20,794 nucleotides of DNA. Origin: Heyndrickxia sporothermodurans. Its GTDB lineage: Bacteria; Bacillota; Bacilli; Bacillales; Bacillaceae_C. The translations under genes were made by a program, and so were the position numbers. Below the pieces are notes generated by a model. That model was given only the letters and a program-made list of their open reading frames with translations, was not told the origin of the DNA and did not search any database. Shown here piece by piece: positions 7,719 through 14,914 of the stretch (the stretch's first letter is position 1; every line of letters begins with the position of its first letter). Where the stretch lies: NCBI RefSeq assembly GCF_016785185.1, contig NZ_JAEKDY010000055.1, one strand, 5' to 3'.

Positions 7719-8291
7719 ATGAATCTCTATCGAAATGACCGTGTGTCCGTACAGGATTATTTTGAAATTAGAGAGAATTGTGAGCAGCTCTTAGAGTATA
7801 TCGACGAATATATCTATATGTCGCCATCACATTCGATTAAGCATCAAAGAATATCAGGGAATCTATATATTAAATTTAGGGAATTTCTTGAAGAAAAAAC
7901 TTGTGAAGTATTTCATGCTCCCGTTGATATCGAATTAAAAAATGAAAAAATAGATCGAACAACAATTGTCATTCCTGATTTATGTATCATTTGTGATAAA
8001 AATGGATTCACTGACTCAAAATATATTGGGGTACCTAATCTTATCGTAGAAATCCTAAGTCCTTCTAATCAAACCCATGATTTAATCACAAAATTAAATC
8101 TTTATATGAACTATGGTGTCCAAGAATATTGGATTGTGAATCCTATGTTAAATTCAGTATCGGTCTATGCCTTAAACGAGGAAAAGCTTTATATACAACA
8201 CGATATGAAAACTGAAATAGGAAAGATCACATCGCATTTTTTGAAGGGTTTTCACGTTGATTTGAAAGATATTTTTCAAGACAATATTTAA
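7719..8291 (+). CDS. Uma2-family protein (PD-(D/E)XK nuclease fold, DUF820)
   Basis: The protein has 190 aa. The signature reads VIPDLCIIC (Pro86-Asp87), PNLIVEILSPSN (Glu111), a downstream Lys125 in DLITKLNLY, then GVQEYWIVNP. This is the conserved core of the Uma2/DUF820 family, with the D...E...K arrangement of a restriction-endonuclease-like fold. The residues needed for metal binding appear intact. Cellular targets of this family are not established, and copies are scattered and often mobile. GGGAGTGGTG precedes the ATG. It is a single gene with a large hairpin behind it. Confidence 0.85.
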   Translation: MNLYRNDRVSVQDYFEIRENCEQLLEYIDEYIYMSPSHSIKHQRISGNLYIKFREFLEEKTCEVFHAPVDIELKNEKIDRTTIVIPDLCIICDKNGFTDSKYIGVPNLIVEILSPSNQTHDLITKLNLYMNYGVQEYWIVNPMLNSVSVYALNEEKLYIQHDMKTEIGKITSHFLKGFHVDLKDIFQDNI

Positions 8292-8305
8292 TATGCTTTT
8301 ATAGC

Positions 8306-8353
8306 ACAGGCGCTCCGAACGGTCAAAATTCATTTTGACTGGGGAGCGCCTGT
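8306..8353 (+). terminator. Long hairpin after the Uma2 gene, probable terminator
   Basis: ACAGGCGCTCC (8306-8316) pairs perfectly with GGAGCGCCTGT (8343-8353). Inside it, GTCAAAAT and ATTTTGAC form a second stem, so nearly the whole 48-base element folds. The following TTGCCTTTT is a weak T-tract, so termination is likely but not certain. Confidence 0.65.
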
Positions 8354-8520
8354 TGCCTTTTGGATTGACTTTTTCATTATTTATTCACTTGAATATCCAA
8401 TCGGAAGGCAAGCCAAGGAGTAGAGACATAAGTAGGAATAAAAAATGAACATTTTGAAGGAAAATATGATTGTTTCAAAGAATATACTAGAATAAGTAAA
8501 ATATTTAGGAGGTTAATAAT

Positions 8521-9072
8521 ATGTCAAAAAAAGTATTATTACTAGCCGGCGATGCCGTTGAAGCACTCGAAATCTATTATCCATATTTTCGTTGTCTGGA
8601 AGAAGGATTCGATGTACAAATAGCAGCTCCTTCCAAAAAACAATTGCAAACCGTTATACATGATTTTATCGGGTGGGACACATATACGGAAAGCAAAGGG
8701 TATTTAATTGAATCGCAACTATCCTTTGAAGAGGTCAATCCTGAAGAGTATGACGGCTTAATTATTCCAGGCGGAAGAGCTCCAGAATACATTCGCTTAA
8801 ATGAACATGTCCCACAAATTGTTGCTCATTTCTTTGAAAAGAACAAACCAGTTGGGGCGATTTGTCATGCAAGTCTCATCCTAACAACAGTCAAGGAATA
8901 TATGAAGGGGAGGGAACTAACTGCGTATATCGCATGTAAGCCGGACGTAGAAGCAACGGGAGCTACCTATATCGAAAATCATCTTCACGTAGAAGGAAAT
9001 CTTGTTTCCGGTCACGCATGGCCTGATCTTCCTGGATTTATGCGGGAGTTTATTAAACAAGTAAATCAATAA
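8521..9072 (+). CDS. DJ-1/PfpI family protein
   Basis: The protein has 183 aa. The order of motifs is that of the family: an N-terminal Rossmann-like strand (KKVLLLAGDAVEALE, with Glu14 and Glu17 near the acid position), IYYPYFRCLEEGFDVQIAAP, YDGLIIPGGRAPEY, and the nucleophile elbow GAICHAS with Cys115-His116. DJ-1/PfpI members include proteases, chaperones and glyoxalase/deglycase-like enzymes, so the activity is not settled by sequence. It has a strong AGGAGG site. The gene is monocistronic; the 229 bases upstream hold only the Uma2 terminator and AT-rich promoter DNA. Confidence 0.85.
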   Translation: MSKKVLLLAGDAVEALEIYYPYFRCLEEGFDVQIAAPSKKQLQTVIHDFIGWDTYTESKGYLIESQLSFEEVNPEEYDGLIIPGGRAPEYIRLNEHVPQIVAHFFEKNKPVGAICHASLILTTVKEYMKGRELTAYIACKPDVEATGATYIENHLHVEGNLVSGHAWPDLPGFMREFIKQVNQ

Positions 9073-9129
9073 CGGATATAGTCAAAAAGATATAATCAAT
9101 GATAGGTAAAAGTCGAAAGGAGAATAGTT

Positions 9130-9675
9130 ATGGTCTATATCGCTCTTCTTCGTGGGATAAATGTGGGTGGCAAAAATAAAATTGACATGAAGATGCTTAA
9201 ACAAACGTTTGAAAAAGCCGGGATGTATGATGTGCTGACATACATTAATACTGGGAATATTATTTTTTCATCCAGCGAACTATCAAAAATGGAATTATCA
9301 CGGATTTTGGAAGAAGCGATACATAATGATTTCGGATTACAAATTAAAGTTGTAGTTCGTAGCGTTAATGATGTCAGAGCAATAATTAACGCTATTCCTG
9401 ACACTTGGAAAAATGACAAAGACATGAAAAGTGATGTCATGTTTTTATGGGATGAAATTGATCATGAATCTGTACTTAAGACTTTGGTCATCAAACCAAA
9501 TATTGATACGGTGAAATACGTTCCTGGCGCAATTTTATGGTCTGTTGACAAGAAAAATGTAACCAAAAGCGGGATGACAAAGATCATTGGATCAAAGTTA
9601 TACAAACAAGTTACGGTAAGAAATGTCAACACCGCTCGTAAAATATATGAACTCATGCAAGCGCAAAACAGCTAG
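9130..9675 (+). CDS. DUF1697 domain protein
   Basis: The protein has 181 aa. The start (YIALLRGINVGGKNKIDMK) and YINTGNIIFSS are the hallmark motifs of DUF1697, a family of unknown function widespread in Firmicutes and Actinobacteria. Length is typical for the family. AAAGGAG lies eight bases before the ATG. It follows the DJ-1/PfpI gene by 57 bases with no terminator, so a shared transcript is possible. Confidence 0.85.
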   Translation: MVYIALLRGINVGGKNKIDMKMLKQTFEKAGMYDVLTYINTGNIIFSSSELSKMELSRILEEAIHNDFGLQIKVVVRSVNDVRAIINAIPDTWKNDKDMKSDVMFLWDEIDHESVLKTLVIKPNIDTVKYVPGAILWSVDKKNVTKSGMTKIIGSKLYKQVTVRNVNTARKIYELMQAQNS

Positions 9676-9816
9676 TTCGCGGATACGTGACGAACTTATC
9701 GATCATCTCCTTACCATTAAATGGTGGGATTGGTCCGCTCGTAAAATTTTGATAATCTTGAAACTTTATGCAGTGGAGAACTGACAAAAATTAAGGGAAA
9801 TTAAAAGCACATCTTA

Positions 9817-9870
9817 AACAAAATGGGAAGTCAAGAATTAATCATTCTTGGCATCCTATTTTGTTGTTTT
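9817..9870 (+). terminator. Probable terminator between DUF1697 and macro-domain genes
   Basis: AACAAAAT (9817-9824) pairs with ATTTTGTT (9858-9865), and further inside CAAGAAT pairs with ATTCTTG around TAATC. The stem is long and slightly imperfect. It is followed by GTTTTCTT. The rest of 9676-9960 holds nothing else I can identify. Confidence 0.6.
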
Positions 9871-9963
9871 CTTGTCTGTTTATACTCATTAAAAATATCC
9901 ATCCCTACGAATTTTTTTGCTCATTAATAATAGGTTATATCGCAGATTAGAAAGGGGAAAATG

Positions 9964-10946
9964 ATGCCATTAGAACTCATTCGTCATGATATTACAAAAT
10001 TGAAAGTGGATGTGATCGTGAATGCAGCCAATACAGCTTTGAAAATGGGCGGGGGTGTATGTGGTGCGATCTTTCGAGTTGCAGGTGCCAACGAACTTCA
10101 GAAGGCATGCGATAAAATCGGTGGATGCAAAGTCGGGGAAGCAGTTATTACAGAGGGCTTTCATTTAGATACAAAATATATCATACATACCCCAGGTCCG
10201 GTTTGGCAAGGGGGAGGTAACCAAGAAGCGAACAATTAATGTCTTCTTACAATAACTCTTTGAACCTCGCAAAAGAATATCAGTGTAAATCCATTGCTTT
10301 CCCATTGATATCTACCGGTGTATATGGCTTTCCGAAAGAAGCGGCATTGCAAATTGCGATCTCCGCCATTAGTTCATTTTTAATTAAACATGACATGCTT
10401 GTCTATCTCGTAGTTTTTGATAATACATCTTTCGGAATCAGTCAGAAGCTATTTTCATCCATCCATCAATACATTGATGAGCATTATGTAGAAGAAGTTG
10501 AAAAAGAATTTATACGGAGTCGTGTAGAACCAACGGAAGTCGATTTTCACCATAAGGATTTAATTGAAGAAGTAAATGCCTCTCTAGAATATCGTTTGAA
10601 TCAGCTGGATGAAAGCTTCTCTCAACGCCTGCTTCGTTTCATTGATGAAAGAAACATGACAGATGTTGAAACGTATAAAAGTGCGAATATTGACCGCAGA
10701 TTATTCTCAAAGATTAGGAAAGATACGGACTATACGCCAAAGAAGAGAACGGCTGTTGCATTTGCCATTGCGTTAAAATTAGGTTTAGAGGAAACACAGG
10801 AATTGTTGACCAGCGCCGGCTATACTTTGTCACATAGTAGTAAATTTGACATTATTATTAAGTATTTCATCGAACAAGAAAATTACAACATACATAAAAT
10901 CAATGAAGCATTATTTGCTTTTGACCAGCCATTACTAGGTTCCTGA
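9964..10946 (+). pseudogene. Macro-domain/HTH protein interrupted by a one-base frameshift
   Basis: Two abutting ORFs are halves of one protein of about 327 aa. The first (to TAA 10237-10239) gives the front of a macro domain: VIVNAANTALKMGGGVCGAI and IIHTPGPVWQGG. The second (ATG 10239) gives its back, IAFPLISTGVYGFPKEAA, then a helical HTH-like C-terminal domain (RRLFSKIRKD...TAVAFAIALKLGLEET...AGYTL). Codons at 10227-10238 in the second frame read SEQL directly before MSSYNNSL, so the break is a lost base at about 10222-10229. Macro domains bind ADP-ribose. The usual catalytic Asp and His of the GVDGxIH loop are Cys33 and Phe37 here, suggesting a sensor more than a hydrolase. ATG 9964 is better spaced from AAAGGGG than 9961. 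TAATG overlap of the two ORFs could allow split translation. Confidence 0.8.
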
Positions 10947-10949
10947 ATT

Positions 10950-10974
10950 GTCGCTTTTAAAGCGACCTTTTTTT
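10950..10974 (+). terminator. Terminator after the macro-domain gene
   Basis: GTCGCTT and AAGCGAC form a 7-bp stem with a 3-base loop, followed by C and T7. It starts a few bases after the stop codon and separates the macro and VWA genes. Confidence 0.75.
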
Positions 10975-11024
10975 ATCCGATTCTTGCTATTCTAAGTTCA
11001 TCAAAGAATGGAGGATGATGAACG

Positions 11025-11678
11025 ATGAAAAAGAATTCAACAGAACTGGTGTTTATTTTAGACAGAAGCGGCTCAATGGCGGGGCTTGAAACTGACACCA
11101 TTGGTGGTTACAACTCAATGTTAAAGAAACAGCAACAAGCTGAAGGAGAAGCGATCATTACAACCGTATTATTTAATAATGAATACGAATTACTCCACGA
11201 TCGGATAAATGTAAAAGGCATCGCACCTATCACTGAAAAAGATTATGAAGTAGGGGGCACCACCGCATTATTAGATGCTATCGGTTTGACCATTCAAAAA
11301 ATCGTCAATGTACAAAAGAAAACAAATGGAGACGAACGTGCTGAAAAGGTACTATTCGTTATTACTACTGATGGCATGGAAAATGCCAGTAAAGAATATA
11401 CAACAGATCAAATCAAAAAAATGATTCAGCATCAAAAAGAGAAATACGATTGGGAATTTATCTTTCTAGGCGCGAATATCGATGCCATCCCAACCGCTGC
11501 TCGCTTTGGAATTGATGCGGACTTTGCCGTAGATTATCATGCTGATCAGGTAGGCACACAAGTAAGTTATGAAGCAATAAATGAAGCAGTGCTTACGATT
11601 CGTCGCGGTAAGAAGATGGATCGCGGCTGGAAGGAAGAAGTTGTTAAGGATTTTAATCGGCGTACAAGTGAAAGATAA
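11025..11678 (+). CDS. VWA-domain protein with intact MIDAS motif
   Basis: The protein has 217 aa, essentially one von Willebrand factor A domain. The metal site is complete: Asp13-Arg-Ser15-Gly-Ser17 in VFILDRSGSMAG, Thr79/80 in VGGTTALLDAIG, and Asp116 in VITTDGMEN. Such stand-alone bacterial VWA proteins mediate metal-dependent protein contacts. There is no signal peptide or membrane segment, so it is cytoplasmic. GGAGGATG precedes the ATG. It lies 78 bases after the macro/HTH gene, in the same direction but beyond a terminator. The pairing with a macro protein suggests a functional link. Confidence 0.85.
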   Translation: MKKNSTELVFILDRSGSMAGLETDTIGGYNSMLKKQQQAEGEAIITTVLFNNEYELLHDRINVKGIAPITEKDYEVGGTTALLDAIGLTIQKIVNVQKKTNGDERAEKVLFVITTDGMENASKEYTTDQIKKMIQHQKEKYDWEFIFLGANIDAIPTAARFGIDADFAVDYHADQVGTQVSYEAINEAVLTIRRGKKMDRGWKEEVVKDFNRRTSER

Positions 11679-11747
11679 ATGTCGATGCAACAAGTTTGTT
11701 TTTATAAATATGCGGTCACCAGTTCCGTTTGTAAATAAACGCCTCCC

Positions 11748-11797
11748 GAGTCCGCTTCGCTATTAAAATATGACATTTTAATAGAAATAGCGGACTC
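11748..11797. repeat. 50-base two-part hairpin without a T-tract
   Basis: GAGTCCGCT (11748-11756) pairs with AGCGGACTC (11789-11797), and CTATTAAAAT (11760-11769) with ATTTTAATAG (11775-11784). The 9- and 10-bp stems are separated by a small internal loop, and the apical loop is five bases. It lies between the VWA gene and the regulator. The absence of a T-run argues against a simple terminator. It may be a small RNA, an mRNA-stability element or a miniature repeat. Confidence 0.6.
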
Positions 11798-11883
11798 ACA
11801 GTCCACGAACTATCGAACCATTTCATAATCTTCCACCAACCACATGATTATTGGACAACTTTTTGTTATGATGAAGGAAATTC

Positions 11884-13206
11884 ATGTTTTGGGGGCTGGT
11901 GGGGAAGATGTATAAAATTGGGGTAGTGGGTCCGACTGCATCGGTAGATCGAATTTTAAGTTTAGTAGAAGAGTATGGGGATGAGTTGCAATTTACTCCC
12001 TATCCTTATCATGATTCGAAGGAAACCGCCGAGATTATCAAGAAATACGGCATGCAGGTAAATGCGTGGCTATTTTCCGGACAGATACCTTATGAGATTG
12101 CTAAGAAGGAACTTGGGAATGACGCGAATATGGCTTATGTTCCGATCATGGAAGCGAGTTTCTATAAATCCTTTTTGGAGATGACCTATGAACAAGGAAA
12201 ATTACTGAAGCAGGTAAGCGTAGACGTCATTATGCCAACAAACGAATTAGAGGAAGCATTGGAACAATTAACCGTTTCCTTTGATCGTGTCTATACGAAA
12301 CCTTTTTGGTCTGATATCGATTCGAACGAAATTCTTGATTTCCATTTGGACTTGTGGAATTCCGGAAAAACGGAGGGTGTTTTAACTTGTTTTTCCAGTG
12401 TATATCAAACCTTGAAGCAACTGGGGATTCCTGCATACTGGACTACCCCGACACGTATGCAGATTCGGCAAACGCTTAATATTCTTACGGAAAAAATTAG
12501 AGCCTCTTATTTCAAAGATACACAAATTGGGGTAATTATTATTGAAATCGAACAATTTGATCGAATTATTGAAAAAACAAAAACACCTTATCATTTGCAG
12601 TACTTGGAACTTCGTTTTAAAGAAATGATTATTAAACTGTGTGAAAAATTAAATGGATCATTCGTAGAAAAAGGCAATGGAAGATATGTAATTTTTAATA
12701 CCCGAGGAGCCATTGTAAGGGAATTGGAGTCGATTAATAATACGATTCATTATTTGTCGTCAGAATCGGATACAACGATCGCGGTGGGCATTGGATATGG
12801 GAAAACGGTTCATTTTGCAGAAGTGAATGCGACACTGGCCCTTCAACAATCAAAAGAAAAAACAAAACAAGAGATTGTGATAATACAAGAAGATGGTACA
12901 ATCGCGGAGTTAACGGATAGTCAAGAGTTGTTTGAGTATTCATCCCGTACTGAGGATCAAGAAATTGTAGAAAAATTAAAAAAGGGAAATGTTAGTGCGA
13001 AGACCTATAATAAAATTGTTGCTATTATCCATCGGAATGGATGGAGCAATTTTACCGTCAAAGATTTAGCGGATCAGCTACGAATGACGGAAAGAAATGC
13101 AAGACGGATTGTAACGGATTTATGTAATATTGATCTCCTCCAATGTGTGGGGGAAGAACTATCTACAAATCGCGGGCGCCCCAGTAAAATATATAAAATA
13201 CAGTAA
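11884..13206 (+). CDS. Transcriptional regulator with degenerate GGDEF-like domain and C-terminal winged helix
   Basis: The protein has 440 aa. Residues 10-190 (YKIGVVGPTASVDRIL...) look like a two-lobed sensor region. Residues about 205-335 have the layout of a GGDEF domain, ending in TIAVGIGYGKTVHFAEVNATLALQ, but the catalytic GGDEF is replaced by GNGRYVIF (265-272), so it should not make c-di-GMP. Residues 389-440 are a winged helix: FTVKDLADQLRMTERNARRI, then the wing RGRPSKIYKI. GGDEF-like domains in regulators such as CdaR/PucR are the nearest analogy. AAGGA precedes ATG 11884; ATG 11908 (MYKIGVVG) is an alternative. The position directly before abgT, abgA and abgB suggests it controls them. 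Confidence 0.7.
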   Translation: MFWGLVGKMYKIGVVGPTASVDRILSLVEEYGDELQFTPYPYHDSKETAEIIKKYGMQVNAWLFSGQIPYEIAKKELGNDANMAYVPIMEASFYKSFLEMTYEQGKLLKQVSVDVIMPTNELEEALEQLTVSFDRVYTKPFWSDIDSNEILDFHLDLWNSGKTEGVLTCFSSVYQTLKQLGIPAYWTTPTRMQIRQTLNILTEKIRASYFKDTQIGVIIIEIEQFDRIIEKTKTPYHLQYLELRFKEMIIKLCEKLNGSFVEKGNGRYVIFNTRGAIVRELESINNTIHYLSSESDTTIAVGIGYGKTVHFAEVNATLALQQSKEKTKQEIVIIQEDGTIAELTDSQELFEYSSRTEDQEIVEKLKKGNVSAKTYNKIVAIIHRNGWSNFTVKDLADQLRMTERNARRIVTDLCNIDLLQCVGEELSTNRGRPSKIYKIQ

Positions 13207-13223
13207 GCATCCAGATGATGCTT
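13205..13223 (+). terminator. Short hairpin overlapping the regulator stop codon
   Basis: AAGCATC and GATGCTT form a 7-bp stem around CAGAT and are followed by ATTTATTTTTG. It overlaps the TAA of the regulator gene. It is probably a modest terminator, or an attenuator before the abgT operon. Confidence 0.5.
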
Positions 13224-13230
13224 ATTTATT

Positions 13231-13295
13231 TTTGTCTATTTTTAAAAAATTATTTCTATTTCTAATATAGACAATTAATATTATTTATAGACAAA
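13231..13295. promoter_or_regulatory. Repeated ATAGACAA boxes, candidate operator of the abg operon
   Basis: ATAGACAA occurs at 13267-13274 and 13287-13294, exactly 20 bases apart (two helical turns), and inverted as TTGTCTAT at 13232-13239. All lie in the 172-base AT-rich gap before abgT. The phasing and three copies are typical of a regulator site. The adjacent regulator is the obvious candidate protein; binding is inferred. Confidence 0.55.
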
Positions 13296-13378
13296 GTCCT
13301 TAAATATTCCGAAAATGGTTAATGAAAACGCGAACATTTTCTGCTGTTTAAGCTTTGTAGGTAAAAGGGGGCGTTTAC

Positions 13379-14884
13379 ATGACGAAAAAAAGCTATCGTT
13401 TTTTTGATTCCATTGAAAAGGTAGGAAATAAAATCCCGAATCCTTTTCTTTTGTTCGTGTATTTAACGGCAATTTTAGTCGTTGTTACAGCGATTATCTC
13501 TTGGTTAGGCTTAACTGTTCATGATCCTTCAAGTGGTGAAGTTGTTCGTGTAAAGAATTTACTTAGCGCGGAAAGCTTACAATGGTTTCTACCAAATGTG
13601 ATTAAAAACTTCTCGGGCTTTCTTCCATTGGGCTATATTCTAGCGTTAATCTTAGCGTTCGGATTAGCTGAGCAAACAGGTCTATTGGAAGTATTGATTC
13701 GCAAAATGACCACTGGCATTTCTGGTAAGTATGCAAGTTACGTTGTTGTATTTATCGCTTTCTTCAGCCATGTTTCTTCTGATGCGGCCATTGTTATTAT
13801 GCCACCGTTAGGAGCGATTATCTTCATGGCAGTAGGAAGGCATCCGATTGCAGGGCTTCTAGCTACCATCGCCGGGGTTGCTTCAGGTTTTACCGCGAAT
13901 ATGCTCATCGTAACAACAGATGTTCTATTATCGGGAATCAGCAGCCAAATTTCAACGACGATTGATAAAGCTGTATCCGTCTCAGTACTAGACAACTGGT
14001 TCTTTATGGCAACATCCGTTATTCTCCTCACGATTGTGATTTCAATTATTACGGATAAATTTGTAGAGCCACGTTTAGGAACGTTTAAAGGAAAAGTAGA
14101 AACAAAGTTAGAGAAGATTACTCCTCAGCAAAATAAGGCACTAAAAGCAACGGGAATAGCGGCTCTTATTTATGTTGTAATCATTGCATGTATGGTAATT
14201 CCGAGATCCGGTATTTTACGAGATCCAGAGCATGGAACGGTTTTGCCATCACCATTTATGTCCGGTATTGTCGGCTTAATTATGGGGTTATTCTTTGTCG
14301 TATCCATTACATACGGCTGTGTTGCCGGTGTGATCAAAAAGCAAAATGATATTCCAGAGCTAATGGTAAAGCCGATGAAAGGGATGGCTGGCTTTATTGT
14401 TCTTGTTTTTCCATTATCGCAATTTGTCGCACTTTTCAGTTATAGTGACATGGGGAAATTTATCGCTTTATCAATTGTTTCTGCTTTAAATAAAATGGGT
14501 GTCTCAGGATTGCCTGTCATCATCGGCTTGTTGTTCATTTCTGCTTTAATGAGTCTATTTATAGCGAGTGGTTCAGCGATTTGGTCGATGCTTGCACCTG
14601 TATTTATCCCATTGTTTATGATGCTAGGGTATCATCCAGCGTTTGCACAAGTAGTGTTTCGGGTGGCGGATTCATCGGTTATTCCGTTGTCACCCGTCTC
14701 ACCATTCGTTCCGTTATTTCTTGGATTTCTTCAAAAATATCGACCAGAGGCGAAGCTGGGAACCTATTACTCTTTAATTCTTCCATATCCGATTATCATT
14801 TTAATCGTTTGGATTTTATTCTTAGTCGTTTGGTACTTGTTGGGACTTCCAATTGGCCCGGGTATCTACCCGCTGATGAAATAA
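13379..14884 (+). CDS. abgT: AbgT-family transporter
   Basis: This 501-aa membrane protein matches E. coli AbgT in length (about 508 aa) and sequence style. The start (FDSIEKVGNKIPNPFLLFVYLT) is followed by a first helix pair, LGYILALILAFGLAEQTGLLEVLIRK, and the characteristic SHVSSDAAIVIMPPLGAIIF, ATIAGVASGFTANMLIVTTD, and VFRVADSSVIPLSPVSPF. The family carries p-aminobenzoyl-glutamate; some members export sulfonamides. AAAAGGGGG precedes the ATG by seven bases. The next gene starts 30 bases after the stop. Neighbouring AbgA/AbgB-like hydrolases make import and cleavage the likely role. Some relatives may carry other N-acyl amino acids. Confidence 0.88.
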   Translation: MTKKSYRFFDSIEKVGNKIPNPFLLFVYLTAILVVVTAIISWLGLTVHDPSSGEVVRVKNLLSAESLQWFLPNVIKNFSGFLPLGYILALILAFGLAEQTGLLEVLIRKMTTGISGKYASYVVVFIAFFSHVSSDAAIVIMPPLGAIIFMAVGRHPIAGLLATIAGVASGFTANMLIVTTDVLLSGISSQISTTIDKAVSVSVLDNWFFMATSVILLTIVISIITDKFVEPRLGTFKGKVETKLEKITPQQNKALKATGIAALIYVVIIACMVIPRSGILRDPEHGTVLPSPFMSGIVGLIMGLFFVVSITYGCVAGVIKKQNDIPELMVKPMKGMAGFIVLVFPLSQFVALFSYSDMGKFIALSIVSALNKMGVSGLPVIIGLLFISALMSLFIASGSAIWSMLAPVFIPLFMMLGYHPAFAQVVFRVADSSVIPLSPVSPFVPLFLGFLQKYRPEAKLGTYYSLILPYPIIILIVWILFLVVWYLLGLPIGPGIYPLMK

Positions 14885-14914
14885 GTTGATTAAAAATATA
14901 AAGGAGTGAATCGT

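Noticed and set aside
10200..10241. Programmed ribosomal frameshift in the macro gene
   Set aside because: The G-run is in the wrong phase, no X-XXY-YYZ heptamer or following hairpin is seen, and the other frame hits a stop at 10218. A base loss explains it more simply.
13738..14889. Open frames on the minus strand and in another plus frame within abgT
   Set aside because: They are shadows of a hydrophobic coding sequence with no initiation signals.
14906..14914. GTG start three codons upstream for the abgA-like gene
   Set aside because: The GTG is part of the AAGGAGTG ribosome binding site; ATG 14915 has normal spacing. The same reasoning moved the starts at 7131 and 18866.
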